A stretch of 64,000 nt of DNA from Papio anubis (GCF_008728515.1 NW_022161834.1:1-64000); one strand, 5' to 3'. Positions 36,634-49,593 are shown, numbered from the stretch's first letter. Translations and numbers: made by a program. Notes: generated from the sequence alone by a model not told the origin.

Positions 36634-37489
36634 TATATTGAAAGGTGTCCCTCCCAGAATGAAGTCCTCCTAACTGTAGTGATTGCAGGGGACTCTCAGG
36701 CTGCCTGTGGGCTCCTTATACACATACTACAGAGAAGGTGGCAGGTCAGCACACCTGCTGCTGAAAAAAGGTCTCACTCATACATTCAAAAAAGACTATT
36801 TGTCAGGCTTCTACTGTGCTCTAGCAGTAGAAAAAACAAAAATCCTTGTCCTCAGAGAGGCTTATATTTGAGTAAGAGGGCAGAGTCAGTAAATTAATAA
36901 ATAAAATATATAGCTTATCAGATGGTGACAAATGGAGAAAAATAAAGGGGCCTCCTTTTTAAGGGAGAGGTCTGTTGGTAAAATAGATAGATATAACTGC
37001 AGGAGAAATGATCCTGGTTTATACAAACCAACCTTGCTCTCCATTCAAAAATATAAACAGGCAACCAATAATTGTCAGACATTTTAGGAAAACCAACATC
37101 ATGAAAGAATAAAGTTGACCAAGCAGGACAATATGCCATAGAAGAAACAGCACAAATGTAAAAATTCTAATTATGTATTATTTTCCTCCCTGCCCCACAA
37201 AAAAAAAGAACAGGAAAGAAAGAGAGAAAAAGTGGGGGGGAAAGAGAGAGAGAGAAAACATTTTGAAAATTTTAAAAAACTACATTGAAATAAAAGAAAA
37301 TAATAGGCATCTAGAATTACAAAATAAACATGGCTGAAGACCAAGTTGGTGATCTAGAAGATAACACTGAGGATATTTCCAAGGATATACAGCAAAAAGA
37401 CAAAGATAGAAACTATGAGAAAACCTTAAGAGATGTGGATGAAAGATGCAGAGATTCAACACTCATCTAAGAAGAGTTCCAGAAGGATA

Positions 37490-37500
37490 AGAAAGAAGGA

Positions 37501-37544
<44 letters not shown>

Positions 37545-37563
37545 AAAGAAAGAAAGAAAGAAA
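37490..37563. repeat. (GAAA)n microsatellite
   Basis: Nearly pure GAAA repeats, a ~70-bp purine-only tract. Confidence 0.95.
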
Positions 37564-37686
37564 ACAGAAGGGAAGAAGTTATCAAATAATTAAGGAGGAA
37601 AAATAAATTTCCCAGAGATGAAGAAAGTTATGGATCTTTATCTGAAAGAAATCACTAGACACTCAGCAGAATGAATAAAAACTACT

Positions 37687-37990
37687 CTTTTTTGTTTTTT
37701 GTTTTTTGAGACAGAGTCTCACTTTGTTGCCCAGGCTGGAGTGTAGCGGCACTGTGTCAGCTCACTGCAACCTCCATCTCCTGGGTTCAAGCAATTCTCC
37801 TGCCTCAGCCTCCTGAGTAGCTGAGATTACAGGGGCTCACCACCACACCCAGCTAATTTTTATATTTTTAGTTGAGATGGGGTTTCACCATGTTGGCCAG
37901 GGCTGGTCTCAAACTCTTGACCTCAGGTGACCCACCCGCCCTGGCCTCCCAAAGTGCTGGGATTACAGGCGTGAGCCGCCGTGCCTGGCC
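37687..37990 (-). mobile_element. AluS
   Basis: Full-length antisense Alu. Confidence 0.85.
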
Positions 37991-38402
37991 CAAAACGACT
38001 CTTAAGTGAACAGACAAGTGAAATTTCAGAATTCCAAAGGGAAAGAGAGTACTAAAAATTTCTTGCAAGGAAAAATAAGTTACCTGCAAATGATCAAAAA
38101 TCAGGTCAGCACTAGTCACTAGATTGCAAGGTCCTTGGGAATGGAGATTTATATTTATATAGTTATATAATTGTAAATGCTGCTAATAGGTTAATTTTTG
38201 GAATCAATCTATATACAAACACAGAACATAATTACATAAAATGTATAAAGCTCACATGTGTGAAAATAATGTAATATCTACAATTTGGAAGTGGAAGAGA
38301 AAGGAGGAATGGAAAATAAAGTAAGTATAGAACTGCCCTCATCTTTTATAACAGAGAATAAAAAATTTTCTAAGATGATAAATGAAAAATATAAATTTCT
38401 GT

Positions 38403-38572
38403 ACATTAGTGGTTTTCTACATTGACCACACATTAGAATGGCCTGAGAGCTTTAAAAAATTTACCCCAGAAGAATTGAATCAGAATCTCTGAGGCTGTGG
38501 AATGGCCATCTGCATTTCTGAAGAGCTCTCCAGGTGAATAATGTGCAGTTAGGGTTGACAACCACTGTTTTT
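38403..38572. mobile_element. MER5A-type hAT element
   Basis: It begins tagtggttttctaca and ends gggttgacaaccactg; the internal cacattagaatggcctgaga is characteristic of MER5A. Confidence 0.8.
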
Positions 38573-38577
38573 TTCCC

Positions 38578-38699
38578 CCCCGTTTTTTGGTATAGAAACA
38601 GGGTCTCTCTATGTTGCCCAGGCTGGTCTCGAACTCCTGGCTTTAAGTGATCCTCCTGCCTCGGCCTCCCAAAGGGCTGGGATTACAGGCATGAGCCAG
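38578..38699 (-). mobile_element. Alu monomer fragment
   Basis: One arm, abutting the MER5A copy. Confidence 0.7.
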
Positions 38700-38861
38700 T
38701 AACCACTTTAATTAAAGTCATAAAGACAACAACTAGAAGAATGAAAAACAAACTACTAATAGTGATTGCTTCTGGGGAGTAGAACAAAAAAGTTCTGAAC
38801 TATTTTAATTGTTTTTACAGTGGAAAAGACAGGAAGAAAGAAGACAAGAAGTCCCAACATT

Positions 38862-39092
38862 GGACGAGAACAGGGTTATTTAACCCCAGCATGACTGACA
38901 CTTGGGGTCAAAGAATTCTTCGTTGTGGGAGGCTGTCCTGTGTATTAAAGAATATTTAGCAGTATCTCTGGCCTCTGAGACTCACTAGATGTCAATAGCA
39001 CTCCTCCCCATCATGACAACCAGAAATATCTCCAGATGCTGCCAAATGTCCCCTGGAGGGCAAAATTGCCCCAGGTTGAGAACCACTGGACT
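38862..39092 (-). mobile_element. MER20-type hAT element
   Basis: On the minus strand it starts CAGTGGTTCTCAACCTGGGG and contains a TTTGCCCTCCAGGGGACATT segment, both characteristic of MER20. It lies about 290 bp from the MER5A copy. Confidence 0.8.
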
Positions 39093-39649
39093 AGAAGAAT
39101 AATCCTGTATCTTGATCAGGCAGTTGCTCGTACTGCAAAGAAAGCTCAAGAATTTGGATTTACACTATGGCACACCACGTAAATTAAAGCGTATTTATTC
39201 TGTGCTAGGTCCTTAATTAAAAGTAAATCTATACATTTTAATCTGATCACCAGAGAGGGATGCATCAGGACTTTCCTTTTGGACACTCCAAGCTTTGGGA
39301 TTTACTCTCATTATTAGAATAACAAAATGTCAGAGCAATTAGGCCTTTACAGAAAGTTGCAGAACCTCCTGGCAACTTGCCAGGATCTTGCCAATTTCTT
39401 TTAAACTTGAGAAAACACTTTCTTATGCTCCACAAAACAGCGGCGAGCCAGCCAAACACAATCCTGGGCTGCAGGCCCAGGTTCACTTCAGTTCAGCAAA
39501 TATTTGAGCATATTACATGTGCTGGGAATAATAACATTATTAAAACAAAGACTAGATGTTTTAAATGTCATTGAAATAGAGTAGAAATACATCTTTAAAG
39601 AGAAGGGTTTGCTCTCTGTACTTTATAGGATTGTACGGAAATGCAAATT

Positions 39650-40118
39650 TCTGCACTGGCCAAATGGTAGCCATGAGAAATGTGGCTATTGAGCCCTTGA
39701 AAATTGGCTAGTCTGATTTGAAATGTGCTGCAAACATAAAACACACTGGATTTCAAAGATATAGTATGAAAACAAGAATGCAAAATACCTCATTATTTTT
39801 TCAAATTACATTTTGGATATATTGGTTTAAATACAATACAGAGAGTCCCTGACATGGTGGTTCCACTTTAGATTTTTGGAATTTACCATGATGTGAAAGC
39901 GATACTCATTCAGTATGCTCCTTGACTTACGATGAGGCTATGTTCAGATAAAGATTTTCAATTTACAATAGCTTTATCTGGACATAACCCCATTGTAAGT
40001 CAAGGAGCATCTATTTACTACTAAAATTAATTTTGTCTACTTTTTTTTTTTAATGTGGCTACTAAAAAATTTAAATTTATACGTGGGGCTTACATTTGTG
40101 GCTCACGTTTTATTTATT
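39650..40118 (+). mobile_element. hAT-type DNA transposon, left part (interrupted)
   Basis: Wording such as gtggctattgagcccttgaaa, ...gatttcaaagatatagta and aatgtggctactaaaaaatt is that of an old hAT-Charlie-type MER element. It is interrupted at 39841-40018 by a palindromic element and at its 3' end by the L1. Its tail continues at 46266-46300. I cannot name the subfamily with certainty. Confidence 0.7.
39841..40018. mobile_element. Palindromic MITE-like insert
   Basis: Arms 39915-39953 and 39972-40010 form a long hairpin; the outer 15 bp (atgctccttgactta / taagtcaaggagcat) pair perfectly. It resembles palindromic Tc/mariner-type MITEs, but the family is not named with certainty. Confidence 0.6.
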
Positions 40119-43100
40119 TATTTTTATTATACTTTAAGTTCTGGGTTACATGTGCAGAATGTGCAATTTTGTTACATAGGTATACATGTGCCATGGTGGT
40201 TTGCTGCACCCATCAACCTGTCACCTACATTAGGTATTTCTCCTAATGTTATCCCTCCCCTAGCCCTCCAATCCCCACAGGCCCTGGTGTGTGATGTTCC
40301 CCTCCCTGTGTCCATGTGTTCTCATTGTTCAACTCCCACTTATGAATGAGAACATGCAGTGTTTGGTTTTCTGATCTTGTGACAGTTTGCTAAGAATGAT
40401 GGTTTCCAGCTTCTTTCATGTCCCTGCAAAGGACATGAACTGATCCTTTTTTATGGCTGCATAGTATTCCATGGTGTATATGCGGTACATTTTCTTTATC
40501 CAGTTTATCATTGATGGGCATTTGGGTTGGTTCCAAGTCTTTGCTGTTGTGAATAGTGCCACAATAAACCTACGTGTGCATCTGTCTTTATAGTAGAATG
40601 ATTTATAATTCTTTGAGTATATGTCCAGTAATGGGATTGCTGGGTCAAATGGTATTTCTAGTTCTAGACCCCTGAGGAATTGCCACACTGTCTTCCACAA
40701 TGGTTGAACTAATTTACACTCCCACCAACAGTGTAAAGCGTTCCTATTTTTCCACAACCTCTCCAGCATCTGTTGTTTCCTGACTTTAATGGTTGCCATT
40801 CTAACTGGCATGAGATGGTATCTCATTGTAGTTTTGATTTACATTTCTCTAATGATCAGAGATGATGAGCATTTTTTCATATGTCTGTTGGCTGCATATA
40901 TGTCTTATTTTGAGAAGTGTCTGTTCATATCCTTTGCCCATTTTTTGATGGGGTTTGTTTGCTTTTTTCTTGTAAATTTGTTTACGTTCCTTATAGATTC
41001 TGGGTATTAGTCCTTTGTCAGATGGATAGATTGCAAAATTTTTCTCCCATTCTGTAGGTTGCCTGTTCACTCTGATGATAATTTCTTTTGCTGTGAAGAA
41101 CCTCTTTAGTTTAATTAGATCCCATTTGTCAATTTTGGCTTTTGTTGCCATTGCTTTTGGTGTTTTAGACATGAAGTCTTTGCCCATGCCTATGCCCTGA
41201 ATGGTAGTGCCCAGGTTTTCTTCTAGGATTTTTATGGTCCTAGGTCTTACATTTAAGTCTTTGATCCATCTTGAGTTTATTTTTGTATAAGCTGTAAGGA
41301 AGGGGTCCAGTTTCAGTTTTCTGCATACGGCTAGCCAGTTTTCCCAACAGCATTTATTAAATAGGGAATCTTTTCCCCCCATTGCTTGTGTGTGTCAGGT
41401 TTGTCAAAGATCAGATGGTGGTAGACGCGTGGAGTTATTTCTGAGGCCTCTGTTCTGTTCCATTGGTCTTTGTATCTGTTTTGGTACCAGTACCATGCTG
41501 TTCTGGTTACTGTAGCCTTATAGCAAAGTTTGAAGTCAGGTAGCGTGATGCCTCCAGCTTTGTTCTTCCTGCCCAGGATTGTCTTGGCTATGCGGGCTCT
41601 TTTTGGTTTCATATGAAGTTTAAAGTAGTTTTTTTCAATTCTGTGAAGAAAGTCAGCGGTAGCTTGATGGGGATAGTGTTGAATCTACAAATTACTTTGG
41701 GCAGTAAGGCCATTTTCATATTGATTCTTCCTATCCATGAGCATGGAATGTTTTTTCATTTGTTTGTGTACTCTCTCTCTTATTTCCTTGAGCAGTGGTT
41801 TGTAGTTCTCCTTGAAGAGGTCCTTCACATTCCTTGTAAGTTCTATTCCTAGGTATTTTATTCTCCTTGTAGCAATTGTGAATGGGAGTTCACTCATGAT
41901 TTGGCTGTTTGTCTGTTCTTGGTGTATAGGAATGCTTGTGATTTTTGCACATTGATTTTGTATCCTGAGACTTTGCTGAATTTGCTTATCAGCTTAAGGA
42001 GATTTGGGGCTGAGACTATGGGGTTTTCTAAATATACAATCATGTCATCTGCAAACAGAGACAATTTGACTTCCTTTATTCCTATTTGAATACCCTTTAT
42101 TGCTTCCTCTTGCCTGATTCCCCTGGCCAGAACTTCCAATATTATGCTGAATTGGAGTGGTGAGAGAGGGCATCCTTGTCTTGTGCTGGTTTTCAAAGGG
42201 AATGCTTCCAGTTTTTGCCCATTCAGTATAATATTGGCTGTGGGTTTGTCATAAACAGCTCTTATTATGTTGAGATACATTCCATCAATACCTAGTTGAT
42301 TGAGAGTTTTTAGCATGAAAGGCTGTTGAATTTTATTGAAGGCCTTTTCTGCATCTATTGAGATAATCATGTGGTTTTTGTAGTTGGTTCTGTTTATGCG
42401 ATGGATTATGTTTACTGATTTGAGTATGTTGAACCAGCCTTGCATCCCAGGGATAAAGCCAACTTGATCATGGTGGGTAAGCTTTTTGAGGTGCTGCTGG
42501 ATTTGGTTTGCCAGTATTTTATTGAGGATGTTTGCATCGATATTCATCATTATTGGCCTAAAATTTCTCTTTTTTTTTGTTGTGTCTCTGCCAGGCTTTG
42601 GTATCAGGGTGATGCTGGCCTCATAAAATGAGTTAGGGATAATTCCATCTTTTTCTATTGATTGGAATAGTTTCAGAAGGAAAGCTCCTCTTTACACCTC
42701 TGGTAGAATTCGGCTGTGAATCTGTCTGGTCCTGGACTCTTTTTGGTTGGTAGGCTATTAATTATTGCCTCAATTTCAGAACCTGCTATTGGTCTATTCG
42801 GAGATTCAACTTCTTCCTGGTTTAGACTTGGAAGGTTGTATGTGTCCAGGAATTTATCCATTTCATCTAAATTTTCTAGTTTATTTGCATAGAGGTGTTT
42901 ATAGTATTCTCCGATGGTAGTTTGTATTTCTGTGGGATCAGTGGTAATATCCCCTTTATCATTTTTTATGGTGTCTATTTGATGCTTCTCTCTTTTGTTC
43001 TTTGTTAGTCTTACTAGCGTCTATCCATTTTGTTGATCTTTTCAAAAAACCAGCTCCTGGATTCATTGATTTTTTGAAGAGTTTTTTTGGGTCTCTATCT

Positions 43101-46100
43101 CTTTCAGTTCTGCTCTGATCTTAGTTATTTCTTGTCTTCTGCTAGCTTTTGAATATGTTTGCTCTTGCTTTTCTATTTCTTTTAGTTGTGATGTTAGGGT
43201 GTCAATTTCAGATTTCTCCTGCTTTCTCTTGTGGGCATTTAGTGCTATAAATTTCCCTCTACACACTGCTTTAAACGTGTCCCAGAGATTCTGGTACATT
43301 GTGTCTTTGTTCTCATTGGTTTCAAAGAACATCTTTATTTCTACCTTCATTTCATTATTTACCCAGTAGTCATTCAGGGGCACGGTGTTCAGTTTCCACA
43401 TAGTTGTGTGGTTTTGAGTGAGTTCTTAATCCTGAGCTCTAATTTGGTTGCACTGTGGGCTGAGAGACAGTTTGTTGTGATTTCCATTCTATTACATTTG
43501 CTGAGAAGTGTTTTACTTGCAATTATGTTGTCAATTTTAGAATAAGTGTGATGTGGTGCTGAGAAGACTGTATATTCTGTTGATTTGGGGTACAGAGTTC
43601 TGTAGATGTCTATTAGGTCCACTTGGTCCACAGCTGAGTTCAAGTTCTGGATATCCTTGTTAATTTTCTGTCTCATTGATCTGTCTAATACTGACAGTGG
43701 GGTGTTAAAATCTCCCATTATTATTGTGTGGGAGTCTAAGTCTCTTTGTAGGTCTCTAAGAACTTGCTTTATGAATCTGGGTGCTCCTGTATTGAGTGTG
43801 TAGATATTTAGGATAGTTAGCTCTTCTTGTTGAATCCTTTTACCATCATGTAATGCCCGTCTTTGTCTCTTTTGATCTTTGTTGATTTAGTCTGTTTTAT
43901 CAGAGACCAGGATTGCAACCCCTGCTTTTTTTTACTTTCCATTTGCTTGGTAGATCTTCCTCCATCCCTTTATTTTGAGCTTATGTGTGTCTTTGTACAT
44001 GAGATCGGTCTCCTGGATACAGCACACTGATGGGTCTTGATTCTTTATCCAATTTGCCAGTCTGTGTCTTTTAATTGGGGCATTTAGCCCATTTACATTT
44101 AAGGTTAATATTGTTACATGTGAATTTGATACTGTCATTATGATGCTAGATTGTTATGTCGCCCATTAATTGATGCAGTTTCTTCATAGTGTTGATGGTC
44201 TTTCAATTTGGTATGTTTTTGCAGTGGCTGGTACTGGTTGTTCCTATCCATGTTTAGTGCTTCCTTCAGGAGCTCTTGTAAGGCAGGCCTGGTGGTGACA
44301 AAATCTCTCAGCATTTGCCTGTCTGTAAAGGATTTTATTTCTCCTTCACTTATGAAGCTTAGTTTGGCTGGATATAAAATTCTGGGTTGAAAATTGTTTT
44401 CTTTAACAATGTTGAATATTGGCCCCCACTCTCTTCTGGCTTGTAGGGTTTCTGCCGAGTTATCCACTGTTAGTCTGATGGGCTTCCCTTTGTGGGTAAC
44501 CCGACCTTTCTCTCTGGCTGCCCTTAACATTTTTCCTTCATTTCAACATTGGTGAATCTGACAATTATGTGTCTTGGGGTTGCTCTTCTCGAGGAGTATC
44601 TTTGTGGTGTTCTCTGTATTTCCTGAATTTGAATGTTGGCCTGCCTTGCTAGGTTAGGGAAGTTCTTTTGGATAATATCCTGAAGAGTGTTTTCTAACTT
44701 GGTTCCGTTCTCCCTGTCACTTTCAGGTCCACCAATCAAACGTAGATTTGGTCTTTTCACATAGTCCCACATTTCTTGGAGGCTTTGTTCGTTTTTTTTT
44801 TTTTCACTTTTCTCTCTCTAATCTTGTCTTCTCACTTTACTTCATTAATTTGATCTTCAATCACTGATATCCTTTCTTCCACTTGATTAAATCGGCTATT
44901 GAAGCTTGTGTATGCTTTATGAAGTTCTCGTACTCTGGTTTTCAGCTCCATCAGGTCATTTAAGCTCTTCTCTACACTGGTTATTCTATTTAGCCATTCA
45001 TCTGACCTTTTTTCAATGTTTTTAGCTTCCTTGCAATGGGTTAGAACATGCTCCTTTAGCTCAGAGAAGTTTGTTATTACTAACCTTCTGAAGCCTACTT
45101 CTGTCAACTCGTCAAACTCATTCTCTGTCCAGTTTTGTTCCCTTGCTAGTGAGGAGTTGTGTTCCTTTGGAGAAGAGGCGTTCTGGTTTTGGGAATTTTC
45201 CACCTTTCTGCTCTGGTTTCTCCCCATCTTTGTGGTTTTATCTACCTTTAGTCTTTGATGTTGGTGACCTACAAAGGGGGTTTTGGTGTGGATGTCCTTA
45301 TTGTTGATGTTTATGCTATTCCTTTCTGTTTGTTAGTTTTCCTTCTAACAGACAGGCCCCTTAGCTGCAGGTCTGCTGGAGTTTGCTGGAGGTCCACTCC
45401 AGACCCTGTTTTCCTGGGTATCACCAGCAGAGGCTGCAGAACAGCAAATATTGCTGTCTGATCCTTCCTCTGGAAGCTTCCTCCCAGAGGGACACCTGCC
45501 TGTATGAGGTGTCAGCCCCTACTGGGAGGTGTCTCCCAGTCAGGCTACACAGGGGTCAGGGACCCACTTGAGGCAGCAGTCTGTCCGTTATTGGAGCACG
45601 AATGCCATGCTGGGAGAAGCACTGCTCTCTTCAGAGCTGTCAGGCAAGGATGTTTAAGTCTGGAGAAGCTGTCTGCTGCCTTTTGTTCAGATATGCCCTG
45701 TCCCCAGAGGTGGAATCTAGAGAGGCAGTAGGCCTTCCTGAGCTGTGGTGGGCTCCCCCCAGTTCAAGCTTCCCTGCCGCTTTGTTTACACTGTGAGCAT
45801 AGAACCACCTACTCAAGCCTCAGCAACGGCAGACGCCCCTCCCCCTGCCAAGCTCTAGCATCTCAGGTGGATCTCAGACTGCTGTGCTAGCAGTGAGCAA
45901 GGCTCCATGGGCATGGGACGTGCCGAGCCAGGCATGGGAGGGAATCTCCTGGTCTGCTGGTTGCGAAGACTGTGGCAAAAGCACAGTATTTGGGCAGGAG
46001 TGTACTGCTCCTCCAGATACAGTCACTCATGGCTTCTCTTGGCTAGGAAAGGGAAATCCTCCAACCCCTTGTGATTCCTGGGTGAGGCGATGCCCCACCC

Positions 46101-46265
46101 TGCTTCAGCTCACCCTCCGTGGGCTGCACCCACTGTCCAACCAGTCCCATGGAGATGAACCAGGTACCTCAGTTGGAAATGCAGAAATCACCCGTCTTCT
46201 GCGTCGATCTCACTGGGAGCTGGAGACCAGAGCTGTTCCTATTTGGCCATCTTGGAAGTAACCTC
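40119..46265 (-). mobile_element. Full-length decayed L1 (L1PA-type), ~6.1 kb
   Basis: Reading on the minus strand, it begins near 46258 with the L1 5' UTR start (CCAAGATGGCCGAATAGGAA type) and ends in the L1 3' UTR and an A/T-rich tail near 40119. ORF1-type segments (coiled-coil protein) lie at 44138-45227; ORF2 endonuclease (about 43389-44138), reverse transcriptase with FADDM (41894-42550) and C-terminal pieces follow to 40416. ORF1 and ORF2 are split among several frames, so it cannot move by itself. Flanks tcacgttttatttatt (40103-40118) and tcaagttttatttctaa (46266-46282) look like a diverged target-site duplication. It lies in sense with TMOD2 in intron 7. The exact subfamily is not determined. 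Confidence 0.92.
45228..46265 (-). promoter_or_regulatory. L1 5' UTR / internal promoter region
   Basis: This ~1.04-kb GC-richer leader precedes the ORF1-type start at 45227. In L1s it carries the sense promoter and, in primates, an antisense promoter. Activity here is unknown. Confidence 0.7.
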
Positions 46266-46300
46266 TCAAGTTTTATTTCTAATAAACGGTGCTGTCCTAA
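46266..46300 (+). mobile_element. hAT-type element, right end beyond the L1
   Basis: ttttatttctaataaacggt then gctgtcc resembles the expected element terminus (attatatttctattggacag then cgct). This shows the L1 landed inside the older element. Confidence 0.6.
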
Positions 46301-46449
46301 ACTCTTGATTTTTATATGGCTCACTGTAAATAACAGTAGCATTTTAAATACATTTGAGCCTTCTCCCCATTGGCATTCAGTGGGGACAAATTCCATTTGA
46401 ATGCTCAGTTACTATAGATGTGGTTATATGGAAGTGCTTGGGGCACAGT

Positions 46450-46600
46450 AAACTAAACTCAATCACAGGTGACTTACATTTGCATCCTGGCTTGGCCACA
46501 TGTGGTGTAATCTTAGTTCAGCATTCAACTTCTTTGAGTCTCAGTTGCCTCATCTGTAAAATGGCTTGTGTTCACCACGAACCCCAAAATGTGTTTTCTG
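46450..46600 (+). repeat. MIR relic
   Basis: cttctttgagtctcagttgc followed by ctcatctgtaaaatgg is the MIR core. Confidence 0.65.
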
Positions 46601-47109
46601 ATTGAATGCAAAACAGCCTTAAATGGGCACATGTCTAAACAGATGCCAGTCACACAGGGCTTCACTGATTCTAACAATATATCAGAATAATAATTTATAA
46701 TATGAAAGCAGAATAAGGTTTGAGGTCCACAAATGTCATCCACCAGAAACGCCTTTTCACTTCATGTTTGAATGCTAAAAATGAAGACTTTCTGCCAGGG
46801 CTCGCAATAAAACAGTCACCCAGGCACAGTGACAACCAAGAAAATCTTTCCTAAAATCATCACTTTGTTCCCTTGGTTCTGCCTCTCTTCTCTGCTTACC
46901 CTTGAGGAGGGGGGATTAGGGGAGTCAGGAGGGGAGGAAGGTGTGACACATCTTAGAACTGGAATGGAGGACAAGTGAAAAATTTCTATTAGGAGTGATG
47001 CTCTTCAGAAAACAGTAGCAAAATCATGTTTTGAAAACTCTATCCACATAAATGAATATATATATATGTATATCTTCCTGTGGTCCCTCTATTTTTTATA
47101 GATTGTACT

Positions 47110-47920
47110 ATGACTATACCAAATAAATTTAAAATGTTTTACTGATAAATAATAGTTGTACATATTTTTGGGGGTAAATGTGATATTTTGATACCTTTAT
47201 ACAATGTGTATGCAGTGATCAAATTGGAGTAATTGGGATAGCCATCACCTCAAAGGCTTATTTTTGTGTTGGGAACATTACAATTCTTCTCTTCTAGCTA
47301 TTTTGAAATTTATAATAAATTATTGAATACAACAACTTATTCCTTCTAACTAACTGTATTTTTGTACCTCTTAACCAACTTCTCTTTGTCCCCACTCCCT
47401 TCCCAGGCTTTGGTAACCACCATTCTACTCTTTACCTCCATGAGAACCACTTTTTTTAAGCTCCCACATGTAAGTGAGAACATGCTATATTTATTTTTTT
47501 GTGCTTGGCTTGTTTCAGTTAACACAATGACCTCCAGTCCCATCCATGGTGCTGCAAATGACAGGATTTCTCTTTTTTTTATGGCTGAATAATATTTCAG
47601 TGTGTATATGTACCACATTTTCTCCATCCATTCATCTGTTGATGAACATTTAGGTTGATTCCATATCTTGACTGTTGTCAACAGTATTGCAGTAAACATG
47701 GGAGGGCAGATATCTCTTCAATATACTGATTTCCTTTCTGTTGGATATATACCCAGCAGTGGGATTGCTGGATCATATGTAGTTCTAATTTCGGTTTTTG
47801 AGGAACCACCATACTGTTTCCCATAATGGCTGTACTACTCTACATTCCCACCACCAGTACACAAGTGCTCCCCTTTCTCCACACCTTTCCCAACATTTGC
47901 TACCAAATGAAGTATTCTTT
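47110..47920 (-). mobile_element. L1 3'-end fragment
   Basis: The minus strand encodes a piece of the ORF2 C terminus (47346-47699, KMWYIYTLKYYSAIKKREIL) and then 3' UTR. It is truncated and broken. Confidence 0.8.
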
Positions 47921-48705
47921 AAAAAGCAAGTTACAAAAGGTCAAATTTGCCTGAAAAGTGTTGCCAAAAAAATTCAGCTCCTAGTGTAGTGCTTTTCATA
48001 TGATAGGCATTCAACACATAGTTGTTGCATTAAAAACAGCATCAAAGTGATTATTATATTTGGAATTTATTTAATCCGCTTAGTAAGTTATCTATTTGGT
48101 CTAGAATAGGAGTTAGATTATTTACCAGTAGTGTTGGCAGTTGATTGTGAACTAACCCCACCCCTGCAATTTTACTCAAAATAATATATTAAACAGAGTG
48201 ACAAATCATTTCTTTATCCCTTTATTCATTTACATACAAAGTATATTGTGAATATTTTTGCTTTACTGAAAAACATCTACTAAAAGGCAGAAATAGCACA
48301 AAATCATACAGAGATAAGAATCCTTAAACTGTTCACTTCACCTTACCAATTATCTAGTTCTGCTATCTTTCTATTTTAATGATAGGTTTCAAATTCAAAA
48401 CTGCTTTCAATCTACAGATTTAGATATGTAATCACTGCTGGTAAAAACATTGATTTCTGTAGCCTGGTTCCTCTTTTACATGAGTGCTTATTTCAAGTTT
48501 GCTGTGATCACCATAGAAATATTCTCTATTGCTAGAGGTTGCAGGTTATGATCATTCATTTGTCTAACAAGTACTTTCAAACAGCTATTCTGTGCCAGGA
48601 CCATGATAGGTAGTCATTACTTTCATGTCATGTTTTAAATGCTATTTTAGATCTTCCAAAAGGCATGTTACTTTAAATCAAAAGATCAAGTCAAGACAAC
48701 TTCCG

Positions 48706-48727
<22 letters not shown>

Positions 48728-48738
<11 letters not shown>

Positions 48739-49024
48739 GTTTGAGACGGAGTTTTGCTCTGTCGCCCAGGCTGGAGTGCAGTGGTGTGGTCTCGGCTCAC
48801 TACAAGCTCCGTCTCCCGGGTTCACGCCATTCTCCTGCCTCAGCCTCCCAAGTAGCTGGGACTACAGGCGCCCGCCACCACGCCCGGCTAATTTTTTGTA
48901 TTTTTTAGTAGAGATGGGGTTTCACCATGTTAGCCAGGATGGTCTCGACCTCCTGACCTCGTGATCTGCCCACCTTGGCCTCCCAAAATGCTGGGATTAC
49001 AGGTGTGAGCCACCGCGCCCAGCC
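48728..49024 (-). mobile_element. AluY
   Basis: Low-divergence antisense Alu preceded by a TTTTC-rich run. Confidence 0.88.
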
Positions 49025-49159
49025 CAACTTTTGTTTTTCTAACTTGATTCAAGGGCTGAGCATTAAATGCCATAGAACAACAGGTTGATGCCCAGGCTTT
49101 TGATAAATGACATATTTTAGCAAATGTATGGAAGCCAGTCATTGTGTGTAAATCTAGCA

Positions 49160-49400
49160 TAGCTTGATGGTTAAGCTTCCTGGTTGTAGAACCAGAAAGA
49201 CTTGGTAGTGAATTCTGGCTCTGCCATTTACTGGTTTTATTACCTTGGATAACTTACTTAACCTCTCTGAGGCTGTTTTCTCATTTGTTAAAGTTGGAAC
49301 TAATAAGAGTATATACCTCATAGCATTACAGTGACAAATGGATGAGATACTGTGTGGAAAGCACAAAGATCGGTGCTGGTATTTACTAATTCCTCAACAA
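49160..49400 (+). repeat. MIR copy
   Basis: gcttgatggttaagc, ggctctgccatttactggtt and taacctctctgaggctgttt give most of a MIR. Confidence 0.8.
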
Positions 49401-49564
49401 ATTAGCTATTAATAGGAGTTATTAATTGGCTATTGATAGGAAGAATAAAAATCATGATAGTGATGGTATAAGTATTTACCTGGGTCAAGGGGCTTCCTTA
49501 TTTGGCTAAATTATCTAAAATGCATAGGAAGAACAGAACTTTTAGTTGGCTATTTTTCTTTTAC

Positions 49565-49593
49565 GTATGTATGTATGTATGTATGTATGTATG

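Noticed and set aside
41894..42550. 218-codon minus-strand ORF with FADDM
   Set aside because: It is the reverse-transcriptase part of the decayed L1 ORF2, not a host gene.
45383..46261. Plus-strand ORFs up to 125 codons
   Set aside because: They are antisense frames through the GC-rich L1 5' UTR.
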